Source: Tubiluchus corallicola (taxonomy: Eukaryota; Priapulida; Priapulimorpha; Priapulimorphida; Tubiluchidae). Taken from it: a stretch of DNA of 64,000 nucleotides. Position numbers and translations under genes: made by a program. The notes under the pieces were generated by a model. It searched no databases and was not told the DNA's origin. It saw nothing but the letters and a program-made list of their open reading frames with translations. Numbering within the stretch: the first letter of the stretch is position 1; every line of letters begins with the position of its first letter. The stretch covers positions 310,001 through 374,000 of the forward strand of contig JAQGDQ010000012.1 of NCBI GenBank assembly GCA_030141605.1, in the 5' to 3' direction. Below are positions 35,115-46,700 of the stretch, piece after piece.

Positions 35115-35857
35115 GTGCTGCTTTAAGGCCTACTTTAAGGCGATTCCTACTGGTGTTTCACTTGGTAATCGGAGGTGTCCTAGTCGTCTTAATCTCTGGA
35201 ATTTGACTCTGACATATGCTGTTCTTCACCAAGGTCTAAGGCCATCTATTAAAGACACTGGGGCATTAATGTTTATTACAGCATTCCACCCACTCCTATC
35301 AGCAGCTAATAGTGTAAGTTGTTCTTCTACTCCTAAACCTAGATTTGGTTGAAGTTGTTGAACACCTTTATTTATCTTCGTTATCCACTTGTTTTTGGTT
35401 TGCCAAGTGGTTTTTTGCAAGGTTTTAAGGCTTCCTTTAAGGTGATTCTTACTAGTGCTTCACTTGGTAATCTTAGAAGGTGTCCTAGCCATCTTAACCT
35501 TCGGAACTTGACCTGAACTCCAAGGAATTTCTTTCGTTCTAGTGTATAAATCTTCATTAATTTTTTTATTACGTTCGCCCATCTTATGTTTAAAACTTAC
35601 CTTAGAAGACTTCTATGAAATGTGTCAATATGCTTTTCTTGAGTAATCTTTAAACTCCGTGTTTCACTGTTGTACGTAAATATGTATTTAACGTATGCAT
35701 TAAATAACTGAAGTCTTATGTTAAGACTTAATTTCTTACTAATTAATACATTCTTGAGTTGAAGAAAAGGATGCATTGCTTGCTGCTTTCTATTTTCAAT
35801 ATCATCTTTGGTGCTTACAAGAGTGCCCATATATTTGCACATATATTTGATTACCAT
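35115..35857 (-). mobile_element. LINE fragment: end of reverse-transcriptase ORF, partly duplicated
   Basis: On the minus strand, 35857 to about 35597 reads the typical post-catalytic region of a LINE reverse transcriptase: MCKYMGTLVSTKDDIENRKQ, then LFNAYVKYIFTYNSETRSL, then HIDTFHRSLLR. After one in-frame stop it continues RWANVIKKLMK, RRLRWLGHLLRLPSE and KPLGKPKT. The ORF end WQTKNKWITKI...LAADRSGWNAVI runs to 35226. A second copy of the RLRRLGHL segment follows at 35115-35215 on the same strand. The YxDD catalytic core is missing, so the element is a dead 5'-truncated copy. Confidence 0.8.
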
Positions 35858-36237
35858 TTCTTGCTGTGGTGGCTCGTAGTTAAAATTAGTGGGGGTGCTG
35901 CTTCAGAAAATTTTAGCCATTGTTTTAATCTGTGTAAAATGAAACAAACAATGTTGTGATTGTAATTTTAAGCAAACAAACGTACGAAAATTTATACATA
36001 AACTTGATGAAATCCTAAAAACTTTTTGCTTACAATTAGCCTAAACTGCCGCAGCTTAAGAATATGCCAGTACAGGGTTTTTTAAGCATCTGACAACTGA
36101 CAACAAACTGTGTGAGTGACAGTACTTTCTCTACCTAACAGCAGACACTAGCAGTGCAGCATACAGCGTGTTATCTCAGACATGTGTGAATGACCACTGG
36201 ACTGGGTTGTGAAAGAAACAGTACTACCCTCACGTGT
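35858..36237. other. Intergenic, nothing recognised
   Basis: AT-rich sequence between the LINE fragment and repeat copy C, with no coding or structural signal that I can name. Confidence 0.35.
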
Positions 36238-36824
36238 TCTGGTTCTGTACGAGTAACGCTGTATAAAACGTAAATTTAAACTCCCGAGATGACCGTTAGG
36301 CGCAGCCATTTTAATGGTAGGTCGTTTGAAACAAGTTTTGATAACATTAAGTAAAGTTTGAAAAAATAATCAGTGCATTCTTAGCACATGTTGCTAATTA
36401 AGTTAAATTTTAAATTACTGTATCTTGTCAATAAGATTAGAAATACGTTTTTGGCTAGTGAGTGGCGCACCCTGGAGGGTGAATCAGCGACATTTTGCCA
36501 ATTGGCACAAACATTTGAAATTATTAGTCTAGTTACATAAGTCTTTCCAGCAGGTAAGCGTAATGCTAAGTAATATGGATTTGCATGGAAAGTTTTCTGG
36601 GTCATAATTTTAACATTGTGTTTTCTTCCCCTAATTTACGTGGCGTAGTGACGTCATGTAAAGGCGCAGTAGGAACAGCATTGTGGCAAATTTAAGATGA
36701 AAACAAAGGAAAATTTCTTTCAACGCGAATACAATATGTGCATAAAATTGCTGTAAAGTAGTATAAATTTTTAAGGCGATTTTTCTGAAACTTACTTCAG
36801 GTGCCCTTTTTTTGTCCGTTAAGG
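36238..36824 (-). repeat. Unclassified interspersed repeat, copy C (inverted)
   Basis: The reverse complement follows copy A closely, with landmarks GGGCACCTGAAGTAAGTTTC, TTACATGACGTCACT, CCAATTGGCAAAATGTCGCT and AATCTTATTGACAAG. It ends where A reads TATACAGCG. It keeps the 200 bases lost from copy B and has a small extra hairpin-like insert (CACCCTCCAGGGTG) near 36468-36481. It sits about 470 bases upstream of the nicalin start codon. Confidence 0.8.
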
Positions 36825-37292
36825 TATAATTAGGTGATCCGTTTTACTACCTCTTGGACAAATTGTTTTCTACTAATTAAAAGGGCTAATGAGCATGTAC
36901 CCTACATAGTTTCTCTCTTTAAAGCATTACACTTAGTTTAATGTTATGATGAAATAATGGGCTAATAATATTGATGATATTATTGTAAAGAATACATTTG
37001 TAAATCGTCAAGGACTATCCATTCCACAAATTTAGAACATCCGCTTAGCGGCAAATGTCCTACTTCGGTTAGTAACGTACTCTGCGCCCTACAAAGTGTT
37101 AGTGTGCTAAAAAAATTCTCGCCAATACTAAGTAGCACTAAGGGAAACCATTATCGTACAGCGTGAAAATCGCACTTGCGTTAAAGGTAATATAGAGCTA
37201 CCTTCTTGCTAGCGCTAGATGCCTGGAAGAAATTGCCGTTATTGTCCTTGATTTTTAATTTTCAGTATTGAAAAAGCGATCGCTACAGAAAT
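36825..37292 (+). promoter_or_regulatory. 5' flank of nicalin
   Basis: The stretch between repeat copy C and the nicalin start. It becomes slightly more GC-rich from about 37030 (CGCTTAGCGG, CTCTGCGCCC), as expected near a transcription start, but no specific promoter box could be placed. Confidence 0.3.
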
Positions 37293-38981
37293 ATGTACCT
37301 GGATAACCTGAATGAAATCTTGGAGTTGTTCCGTGGAACATTTCCCGTGCAGTTGTTAATCTTTGTGCCTTTAATTATTATTATTTCACCTGTTAATCCT
37401 GTTTATGGGGCGCATGACTTTACTGTTTACCGGATGCAGCAATATGATTTGCATGGAAGACCGTACGGTTGTAGGAATACTCTAATAAACCTTGAGGCTC
37501 GTTCACTGGATTCCAGGAGTGTAACTCGGAAATGTTTACTAACATCACTGTCGGACTTCACATCTGATAAGCTTAAAAAAGCACAACAGCAAAATGCTGG
37601 TGGGCTGGTTGTTTTATTACCTCGGGATTTCGCACAACTGACTACAGAAGAACAAGAACATCTTGTGCAAACCGAACAAGATTTATTAGCAGAGGAAAGC
37701 AGCATGCCAGTGTACTTTGCTGTAGAAAGTGACCGCTTGCTTGAAGTGTACAATGACTTGCAGTCATACATTTTGAAGCCTAACCAGCAATCTTCTGCTG
37801 TGTCAGAGTTGTTTAATTCTGTAACAGGCAATGGCTTTCAATTTGTGTACAGTGGGCAACAGTCAAAACCACAACCTGATTTTGTAGTTTATAACATACA
37901 GGGTAAATTGTCAGGACTTGGTATTGAGGAACGGCTGCCGACTATAGCAGTTGTTGCTCATTATGATTCGTACGGTGTGACGCCTGGTTTATCTTTTGGA
38001 GTTGATTCTAATGGAAGTGGTGTAATAGTTTTACTGGAACTGGCTCGCCTTTTCTCAAAACTTTATGCTAATCCAAAAACACATGCAAGGTATAACATAT
38101 TGTTCTTATTGTCTGGAGGAGGAAAATTTAATTATCAGGGAACAAAACGATGGATTGAAGATCATATTGACACTGGTGCTACCGATGAAGGGACGTTATT
38201 GTCTGACATTTCATATGCCCTTTGCCTTGATTCATTAGGACATGGTGACACACTTTATATGCATGTATCAAAACCGCCAAAGGAAAATTCTCCTGCTGGT
38301 TTGCTGCAAACTTGTTTGGAGAATACTGCCCAAAGCAAGCACAAAATTGACTTCAAGCTAGTCCATAAGAAGATCAACCTAGCAGATGATTTTTTATCTT
38401 GGGAACATGAACGTTTTAGTATACGGCGGTTACCAGCTGTCACATTGTCTCATTTTAACTCGCATGCAGATGTACGGCGAGGAACTATTCTTGACACCAG
38501 GCCATATGTTAATGTGGATGTACTTGTAAGAAATACACATGTAATCATGGAAGCTGTGGCCAAGCATCTGTATAACAGAGTTAATGATTCGGAGACTGTA
38601 AATCTGTTTGGAAATGAAATGGAAATACGGGAAAGCATCAATGGGTGGCTGGATTTATTTGAATCTCAGCCAAGAGCACAACAGTTGCTCACACTGGATA
38701 ATCCTCTGTTGATAAGCCTGCAGAATGCTCTTGCTCGTCATGTGAAAGATGTACAGCTATTCTCATTCACAGCAGAAAAGCGCGACCCAGATTTTCTGTT
38801 TTTCAGTGGTTCATCGGGCACCATGTCTGCACACAGCGTTAAGCCAGCAGTTTTTGATCTTTTTCTGGCCATGTGCATAGCTGGGTATATCGGACTCATT
38901 TATCTGCTAGTAAACAATTTTCATTTGGTTCACAGTAGTTTGAAGAAAGTTTTGGGACCTATTAAAGCAAAACACTTGTGA
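37293..38981 (+). CDS. NCLN: Nicalin, ER membrane protein of the BOS/NOMO complex, intronless
   Basis: A single 562-codon ORF matches nicalin end to end (human 563 aa). Residues about 17-39 form a hydrophobic signal segment, followed at once by the family hallmark HDFTVYRMQQYDLHGRPYG. The lumenal part is an M28 peptidase-like domain with AHYDSYGV (His223) and DSNGSGV, then SGGGKFNYQGTKRW, HVSKPP and EHERFSIRRLPA. A C-terminal transmembrane segment (about 522-543) is followed by a short basic cytosolic tail. Nicalin is a nicastrin relative that works with TMEM147 and NOMO in the translocon machinery for multipass membrane proteins, and protease activity is not expected. No stop or missing segment is seen. 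The ORF has no introns, unlike its neighbour DDX11. The first ATG gives the expected N-terminus. AATAAA follows at 39269. Confidence 0.96.
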   Translation: MYLDNLNEILELFRGTFPVQLLIFVPLIIIISPVNPVYGAHDFTVYRMQQYDLHGRPYGCRNTLINLEARSLDSRSVTRKCLLTSLSDFTSDKLKKAQQQNAGGLVVLLPRDFAQLTTEEQEHLVQTEQDLLAEESSMPVYFAVESDRLLEVYNDLQSYILKPNQQSSAVSELFNSVTGNGFQFVYSGQQSKPQPDFVVYNIQGKLSGLGIEERLPTIAVVAHYDSYGVTPGLSFGVDSNGSGVIVLLELARLFSKLYANPKTHARYNILFLLSGGGKFNYQGTKRWIEDHIDTGATDEGTLLSDISYALCLDSLGHGDTLYMHVSKPPKENSPAGLLQTCLENTAQSKHKIDFKLVHKKINLADDFLSWEHERFSIRRLPAVTLSHFNSHADVRRGTILDTRPYVNVDVLVRNTHVIMEAVAKHLYNRVNDSETVNLFGNEMEIRESINGWLDLFESQPRAQQLLTLDNPLLISLQNALARHVKDVQLFSFTAEKRDPDFLFFSGSSGTMSAHSVKPAVFDLFLAMCIAGYIGLIYLLVNNFHLVHSSLKKVLGPIKAKHL

Positions 38982-40776
38982 AGTCTTTTAAGTCTTTGTA
39001 TTAATGTAAAAATAACAACAAATAGCATTGCATGACAAATTGTGACTGACTGCTGTTTACCACTGCATCACATCATTATTAGGGTAATTAAGATTATGTA
39101 GGTATTAGATTTGTTGTTACTTGCCGTGACTGGTTTGAGTAATCTAGGTTTTCTAGACTAGTTGCTAGAGTCTTGCGATTTATATACCTACTGTTTAAAA
39201 ACAAATGAAGTTTTAATTATTAAAAAGCACCGATAGTGTTTTCATGTTCTGTGTGCCAATTTTTGTTAAATAAATGTAATCCGGATTGTTTGCGTATGAT
39301 TTATTTTGGATAAAGAACTTAGGCTTTCTACATGTTGATGTTGTTTCTGTGGTATTTGTGACATACTGATTCGTCATTCACATTGTTGATAATAAATTTT
39401 ATTGACACTATTTGAATTAAGTTTCTAAGCTTGTTTGCTAGTTTGTGTTTTTAAATTTTTTGGGTTCCAAAGGGCTAATTTATCTAAAGATAGAGCTACA
39501 AAACTGGTTTTTATTTGCTGCTGATTTCTAGAAAACAGACTTTTTTCCTTCGACATGTTGTTGTTGTTGCTGTTGCTTCTAATGTTTTTGTTATTATAAA
39601 ACATACCTTCAGCATAAGAGTATTATATGTATTGCATACATGTATGGAGTGAATTATTCACCATCTGATAAACAATTTAAATTTTCGTTTTTTGTAACAA
39701 ACGATAGAAAAGCTTTTCTTAGCTATTTTTTGAGTAATGTGATGAAAAATCTTGTTTGATTAAGCTTCCTATCATGTCTACAACTTTTCGAATTATTTCT
39801 TATTGCGCCATTTTCTCCTTTACAAAAATTTTGTTTACGCATCTACAAGTGTTCCTGGTAAAAGCCCCAGGTCTACCATTCATATGTTCTCACTATCTCG
39901 TAATCAGTCTGATTCTTCTACCATTTAATCAAAAATCTGTGGATGTGAAACCCATGAACTAACCAAGAAAGTCAGTGTTGAAAAAGCCTACAACACCACA
40001 GTTATACTAATTAAGTTCTAAAATCGAATGTGATTAAATGGCTTTTCTGGTTTATGACACCTGAGTTATGTGCTGTGAAGAAAAGGCTCCGTAGTCTAAA
40101 AGCAGCAGATCTTTCCTTTTTGTAGATAATACTTTACACATTCCTCCATGGAGAAATCTTGGCTGAACTTGGTTGTCGGGCAAATTTTTAACAAAAATGC
40201 TGAACACGTCAAACAGTTTTTCAAATTCTGTTTCATGAAAGATGATTACTTTTGGACTGCGCCTTTTATGTGTGTGTACAATGTACTATTAGTTGCCAGA
40301 CACGATATCTCATGCAACTGTACTTAATGTTTTATTTGTAGAAATTAAGTGTCACAAAAATCATTTCGAAATTTATAGTTCATGCGGCTAATCTTCCGAG
40401 TAATTTGTTGACAAATTCTCTTTTTGCTTATTGATAGCAGTAAATATTGTGAATCCTTAACAATATGTGTGGTGCACTGTGCAAACTACTCTACACTACA
40501 GCTCTATTAAAGGAGTTTTGCAAATGGTTGTCAGAGTGAGAAAAGTTTATAAATAAGTTTTTAAGGTGAGAAAATAAATTAATTCAGCTAATAACCAATG
40601 TAAGGCCATTAAGTATTTTAAAAGTTGTTGTGATTTGCAGTTTTATCAATAATAATTTAGTTGATTAATCGGGTGAATAACACTTGTTATGCACTAATTT
40701 TTAAAAATGTTTAGATTTTATTAGGTTCATCTAGTTACTGGGCTTTTTTATTTTAGATTTCTAAGTTCATGCCAAG
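38982..40776 (+). other. Nicalin 3' UTR and DDX11 5' flank
   Basis: Poly(A) candidates for nicalin are AATAAA at 39269 and AATAAA at about 39391. The remaining 1.3 kb is AT-rich and must contain the DDX11 promoter and 5' UTR, with no identifiable box. A TTG/TTGCTGTTG microsatellite-like tract lies near 39555-39580. Confidence 0.4.
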
Positions 40777-43700
40777 ATGTCAGAGGATACTTTCAGTGAA
40801 ACAAACCGTTCTTCCGTGATGCTGAAAACGTTTTCGTTTCCTTTTAAGCCTTATCCTATTCAGGTTGATTTCATGCATTCCTTATATGAAGCCCTTGAGC
40901 TGGGAAAAATAGGAATTTTTGAGAGCCCGACTGGTACAGTAAGTTCGGTCGATAATAAACGTTTTCCTTACTTTTTGTAATGTAATGTTCGTGTCTACTT
41001 ACCTTACTTGGAGTCAAATAATTTACAACACAGATCGACATACGATGTGCTGATTAAAACAAGAATGTTTTGAGTTCACTGTTTGAAATCCTTTTATTAC
41101 ATAATCCTTGTATAGTAAACATATAATTGATATTACATGTCTAATATAATAATAATATGATGGTAATCATAATAGTAACGATATCATATAAATTTATTAC
41201 TGGTTAGGTTTATGTTTGTAAAAGTAAATGTGAATTCTAGACATTTTTATTGTGTAATATGAATGCATCCCGGTTTGTGCTATAGAATCTGATGCTGTAA
41301 TTATTTACAAAGGGACACTAGTTAACTACCTACTCTCCTATAACATATTTCTGCTTTCTCTAGGGAAAATCTTTGAGCTTAATATGTGGTTCACTAACAT
41401 GGCTGAGGGATCAAGAAAAGAAACAAGAACGAGAACTAGAAGAATTGGAGAAAGTAACCAATATGGGCAGCTGTAGCAACAAGACAAATGTTGATTACAC
41501 AATAGGTACGAATTGTAGTATAAAATTTGTTTGTAAAATATTATCTTGTTTTATATTAATGACATTTTTATCTAGTTATGGTACATCTATCACCTGCTTC
41601 AGCTAATGCATAGATCCTAAATATTCTTATCAGAATTTGATGTTTTGCCATACTCATTCATTTTAAAAGTTTTGTCAACATTGCACCATTTTGCATGTTA
41701 TGTATATATCTCTACATATCATGTTAGTTGATATTCTATAGCATGGATTGTATTAAGGGTCAGATTAACTGCTCAACTGTTGCTTTTGACATGTATTATA
41801 TACAATAACAATGCAGAACCTGACTGGTTGAGAGATTATGATGTTATTCACGGGCAGAGTGAAAAACTTCGTCAGCTAAAAGAAATACAAGAAAGAAAGA
41901 TGAGACGACAAAAGAAGCTGAAACAGCTGAAGGAAGCTGGCAGTTATGTCAAGTATAAGGTAAGAAATTGCTTTGTGTTTTTTGTGCTGCTTTATTGCCG
42001 AAATGCATGTGTATACAAAAGAAGGTGACTTGGAAAGAGCAAGTCAGTCAGACTATACATGTTGCATATGGTCCTTAAATCCAGGTCAGTATAGATCCTA
42101 GCAAATACAGAGAGATTTGTGGCAGACAAGGAGCACTAGCGTATTTTTAGCAAAATTCTGAATTTGCTAACAAAAATATCTGTAAAATTGTGTGAAACTT
42201 CTAGCTACTTATTTGTTTGGCTGTGACTTCAGTTAGCATAATATAACAAATATTTATTAGTCAAACAATCAGTAACCATAGATTCATGTTTCACTTTATA
42301 ATTAGCTTCACAAAAGTCATGAAAAATTGGCACACATTTAAATTAGAAACTGTTAGATAATCCAAACATTTTCCATTTTTGTTAGATGGTAAAAACTGAA
42401 TGACAATGACACATTTATGATTTTTTCGGTCAACAATTTTAAGACAAAAACTGACAATATATTAGTGCCTAAATAACAATTTTATTATGTTATTTTTAGA
42501 GTGATTGCAATAATGCTATGACTAGCACAGTAAATGCTCTTTCATTGTGTAGGTTTGCAAATTTGTCTACGTCTGCATGTGGATTTATTTGCAGTTCGTT
42601 AGTGTACACAGCCTTGGATAATGTTCAGATGTTTTAAACCTTTGTTTACAAAAATGTGTATTTTTGTGTTCCCCGAACAATCTACTTTTTGAAATAAGCT
42701 TCAATATAGTTTACAGTTTTGTATCTTTGTAAACAGGGCTGAAGTTCAGCAACAGAAGTAAAAGTGTAATTCCATCCAGTCAGCTGACTTTATCTGCTCC
42801 TACCTGAATTCACAGACTTTTGTCCTTAATTGCACTTACTGCGCAGGCACTATATCACAATGTTGTCCACTTAGAAAACTTTTTAGAAAATCTCATTGAG
42901 AAAGAGGTGCAAGTAACAATTCTGTAATTATATTTGTTGTCATACAGAGTTTTCAAGGTCCGTTTCGGGTCATTTGTGGGGCTTGAGCTTATCATATTAA
43001 CTGAAGCATTTCCTTTACAGGTGTCTCAATTTTCGAATTTCGATAAATTAAGATCTATCTTATTGAACACATCAAATAGTAGTATTTGTTTTGAGTGCCA
43101 TGCACACAGCTTGGTTAGAGTGAATAAATTTTAAGGCATTGTTCATTATGATTTCAGAAGAAGAGTGTCTATGATTCTACTTTCGATGAACTGTTTAAAG
43201 ATGCCCCTAACAATGTTAAAAATGCTGGTTTTGACAATGATGATATTGCTGGCGTTATTGACGATGATGACAGTGACGTTCTTGTGGCTGATTATCAAAG
43301 TGATGAAGAGAATCAGTGTCGTGATGATTCTGATCAAGAAGATGATGATGATATAGAAGAAGAACATGTATTAAAGGTATGTGATACTGACTGATGATTT
43401 TTTGCACTGAATCACTTACCAACTTTTTATTTTATTGATTGTTTTTAAGTTTTTTTAGTATTTTTAGCCCTTTGATGCAGCCCTGACATTACCTAGCCTA
43501 GCTAATTAAATTCACAAGATAATTTTACACGCCACTTTAGTGTAAATTAAAAAATATTCTAATCTACAATTTTTCATTATGTTTTTTATTTGGTTTTACA
43601 ATTTGGTTTGGAAATTCCTTGGTGATACGAGTGATTGATGGTATTATGTACCATCTTTTTTGATTCTTTTGTTTGTATGACATGCTTAACCAGATAGGGT

Positions 43701-46700
43701 TAATTGCTAAGTACTGTAAATGGCATAGCACCAAATATTTATTTGTAGACTTAATTTTGTGCTACTAGATTGAATCACAAAACCATGTATGTCTAATCTT
43801 GAATAAATATGAAACTTCATAACTGTGTTGATTCTCGAAATTGGGTCATTGTTGGATGTTGAATATTCAATTTTAACACCTTTTTGATAATAAAAAACCT
43901 TTTCTTCAGAAACTTTATTGGAACTTATGCATTATATTGTTCACGAAATGCTGTTTATTGTATTTGCTATATTTTATTACCTCATTTTTTATCTGACAGA
44001 GTTAACCATCTTCATCACCCAGAATTGTTTTCAACCTTTTCATTTATTCCTTGTTTATTAATTTCAGGTATTATCAATTCAAGGGTTCATTAGCCGTGCA
44101 AAGGCACATTAGAAGTGGAACTTTCTTAGCTAGTATTCCATGCTGCATGTAAGCCCTAAGCCATAATAATATTTGTTATTTTGCAGATATATTACTGTAG
44201 CCGAACGCATTCACAATTAGCTCAGTTTGTGCGTGAAATCCAGAAAAGTCCTTTTGGAAGTGACACAGCAGTAGTGGCACTAGGTTCTCGGCAGGTGAGA
44301 AAATATTAAATTAATTAAGTTAGATTAGAAAAATTTTGGATGGAGAATTTTTAATCTTGTTTTTTTGTTGCAAAATTGTGTTTATTATATTGTATGCTGA
44401 TTTAAATTTTGGTTGTCAGTTCAGTCTTGTACATAGAGTAGGAGAGCAATAGAGTGGAATATACCCATTGCCATCTGCTTCGATGCCTGGTTCTAAGCTG
44501 AATCATTTCATGTTAGATAATATGTATATTTGGTATATGTGCTTTTTATACTGGTCCTTTGAATTACTTAATGATCTTTTATTATCTTATTCACATAGAA
44601 TTTGTGTATAAATGAGAATGTGAAACGATTGAAATCGATCAGCTTGATGAATGACCGATGCTTGGAGTTACAGAAAAACAAAAGATCTACAAAGAAAAAC
44701 GAAGATGGCATAATTACAAAGAAAAGGCGATCTCGAGGTGTTACTTGTCCATTTTATTTACACACACCTTTGCAACAGTTTAAAGAAATGGTTCAGGTAG
44801 GAATTTGACATTTGTTGTCACATACTGATGTAGTAACCTATTATCCAGTTAAATATTTGTGTTGTATTCTACTGAAGTGTATTGTGCTGTATTGTATTAT
44901 ATTATATCGTTTCTGTATTTTTATTGTAATCTAAATTATCTGTCCTATTTTAATTCTGAAATCCTTCAATCCTGGACAGCTTTTCGATATCCTGCTGTTA
45001 ATGTAAAAGCCACAGTTCTATAAAATATATGTGGCATAAACTCCATTTAGTAGCTAACCTATTTAATAACTGTAATTTTATCGTCTTAAAAATTAATTTA
45101 GTTAAAACAGATTTAGTGTCGTTGATTCATTGCAAATCCTCTAACTGCTACAGGCGAAAATGAACTAACAAAAATCTTTTTTGTAGATTATTTTTAGAAA
45201 CAGGGCAATACATAATTAAGCTATAGCAAGCTTTTACAGGGCTTAGTTTAATAAATTTCTGTTTAAAATGACATATTTTGTCAATCCTGATACCAGCTCC
45301 GGGTCAAATCTTCACTTGCGATCTTAAAATGCCGAAATTAAAGTGAATCCACAGATTGAAATTCATAGTATGATACACATTGTATGGGTATGTATGTTGT
45401 TTATTTTAGGTAGAAGTCAGGGATATTGAACAGCTGACAAGTATGGGCAAGACAATGAAGGCATGTCCATATTACGGAACCAGATATGCCATTCCTGATG
45501 CACAGGTAATTTAAAAATTGGTGGTTGTATTTCGTGATTGTCATTGCCCTAGGCAGAATGCCATAGCTTTTTATGCATTTCTTTTCATACATATATATTC
45601 CGTCTGCTAGTTACACTTGTGATAGTTATTGTAGACTGTGCAGTACCTCACTTTTTTATTTGATGTATCTACAGTTTTTATAAGTTTATAATAAATCTAT
45701 TAACAGCAGAAAAATGTAAGTTCACATTTACACTCAACTGCAAAATTACTGAGAAGAATTGTTGAAACGCTTATTTTCTTTGGCGATATGCGCATTTGTG
45801 ACTTTTTAAAGCAATATTACATGTTTTTTATTACACCCAGTAATATTACACACATGTAAGGCATTTTTTCTCATTCTCTAAGGTACTACAAAGCAAAAGA
45901 TTGCAGCTAAAACTCTTGAATTTTCCTCCTTCATTTTCCATCCTATTGCTTTTCATTCTATTCCATTTCTGTTCCACTCCTTTTCTATTGCTCATTTAAT
46001 TTTTGTCGTTTCTTTAGGTTGTCGTGTTGCCGTACAATACTCTTCTTCACAGGGCAACCCGTGAAGCATGTGGCATCAAGCTGTCGGGGAATATTGTTAT
46101 TGTGGACGAGGCACACAATTTGTTAGAAACTATTAATAACATTCATAGTGTTGAGGTGACTGCAGCTCAGGTATTGTTTGGTTGTTTTTTAAGTATTTGA
46201 CTGAACCACACTATCTCAGTGTTAAATTCGTTGTACTAAGCAGCATTGTTAGTTGCTTTATTTCTTTGGTGGTAAGACGATTCTTGACAGACTTTTTTAA
46301 GAAAATAGTTCCTATGAGACATGAGAAAGATTTTGCCATGTACACAGTGCTATTTTAGAGAGTGATATTTACTTTAATGACATCAAATATGTGTATTTGT
46401 TAGTCTTTTTTTGTAATAATAATATTAAAGTTTAATGTGTAATTTCTTAATTTTCTTAGCGATTCAAAAACTCAGGAAAGTTGGTTCTTTCAAAACAGTT
46501 GCCATGACATATTTTGACAGTAATTGCCATTTACAAATTTTTTTTCCTGGTGTAAATTGAGGATTGACTAAGTATTCTTGTGGACTTTGCAAAAATTCAA
46601 GGAAATATGTTAAATGAAAATTAGGCAACATTGATGCTTTTATGATTTTTTTTGCTTTGGTTGTGTTCTGCCGACTAGAGTGCTTAATAAGTCTTGTCTT

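Noticed and set aside
37427-37831. 134-codon ORF antisense to nicalin
   Set aside because: It is a shadow of the nicalin reading frame.
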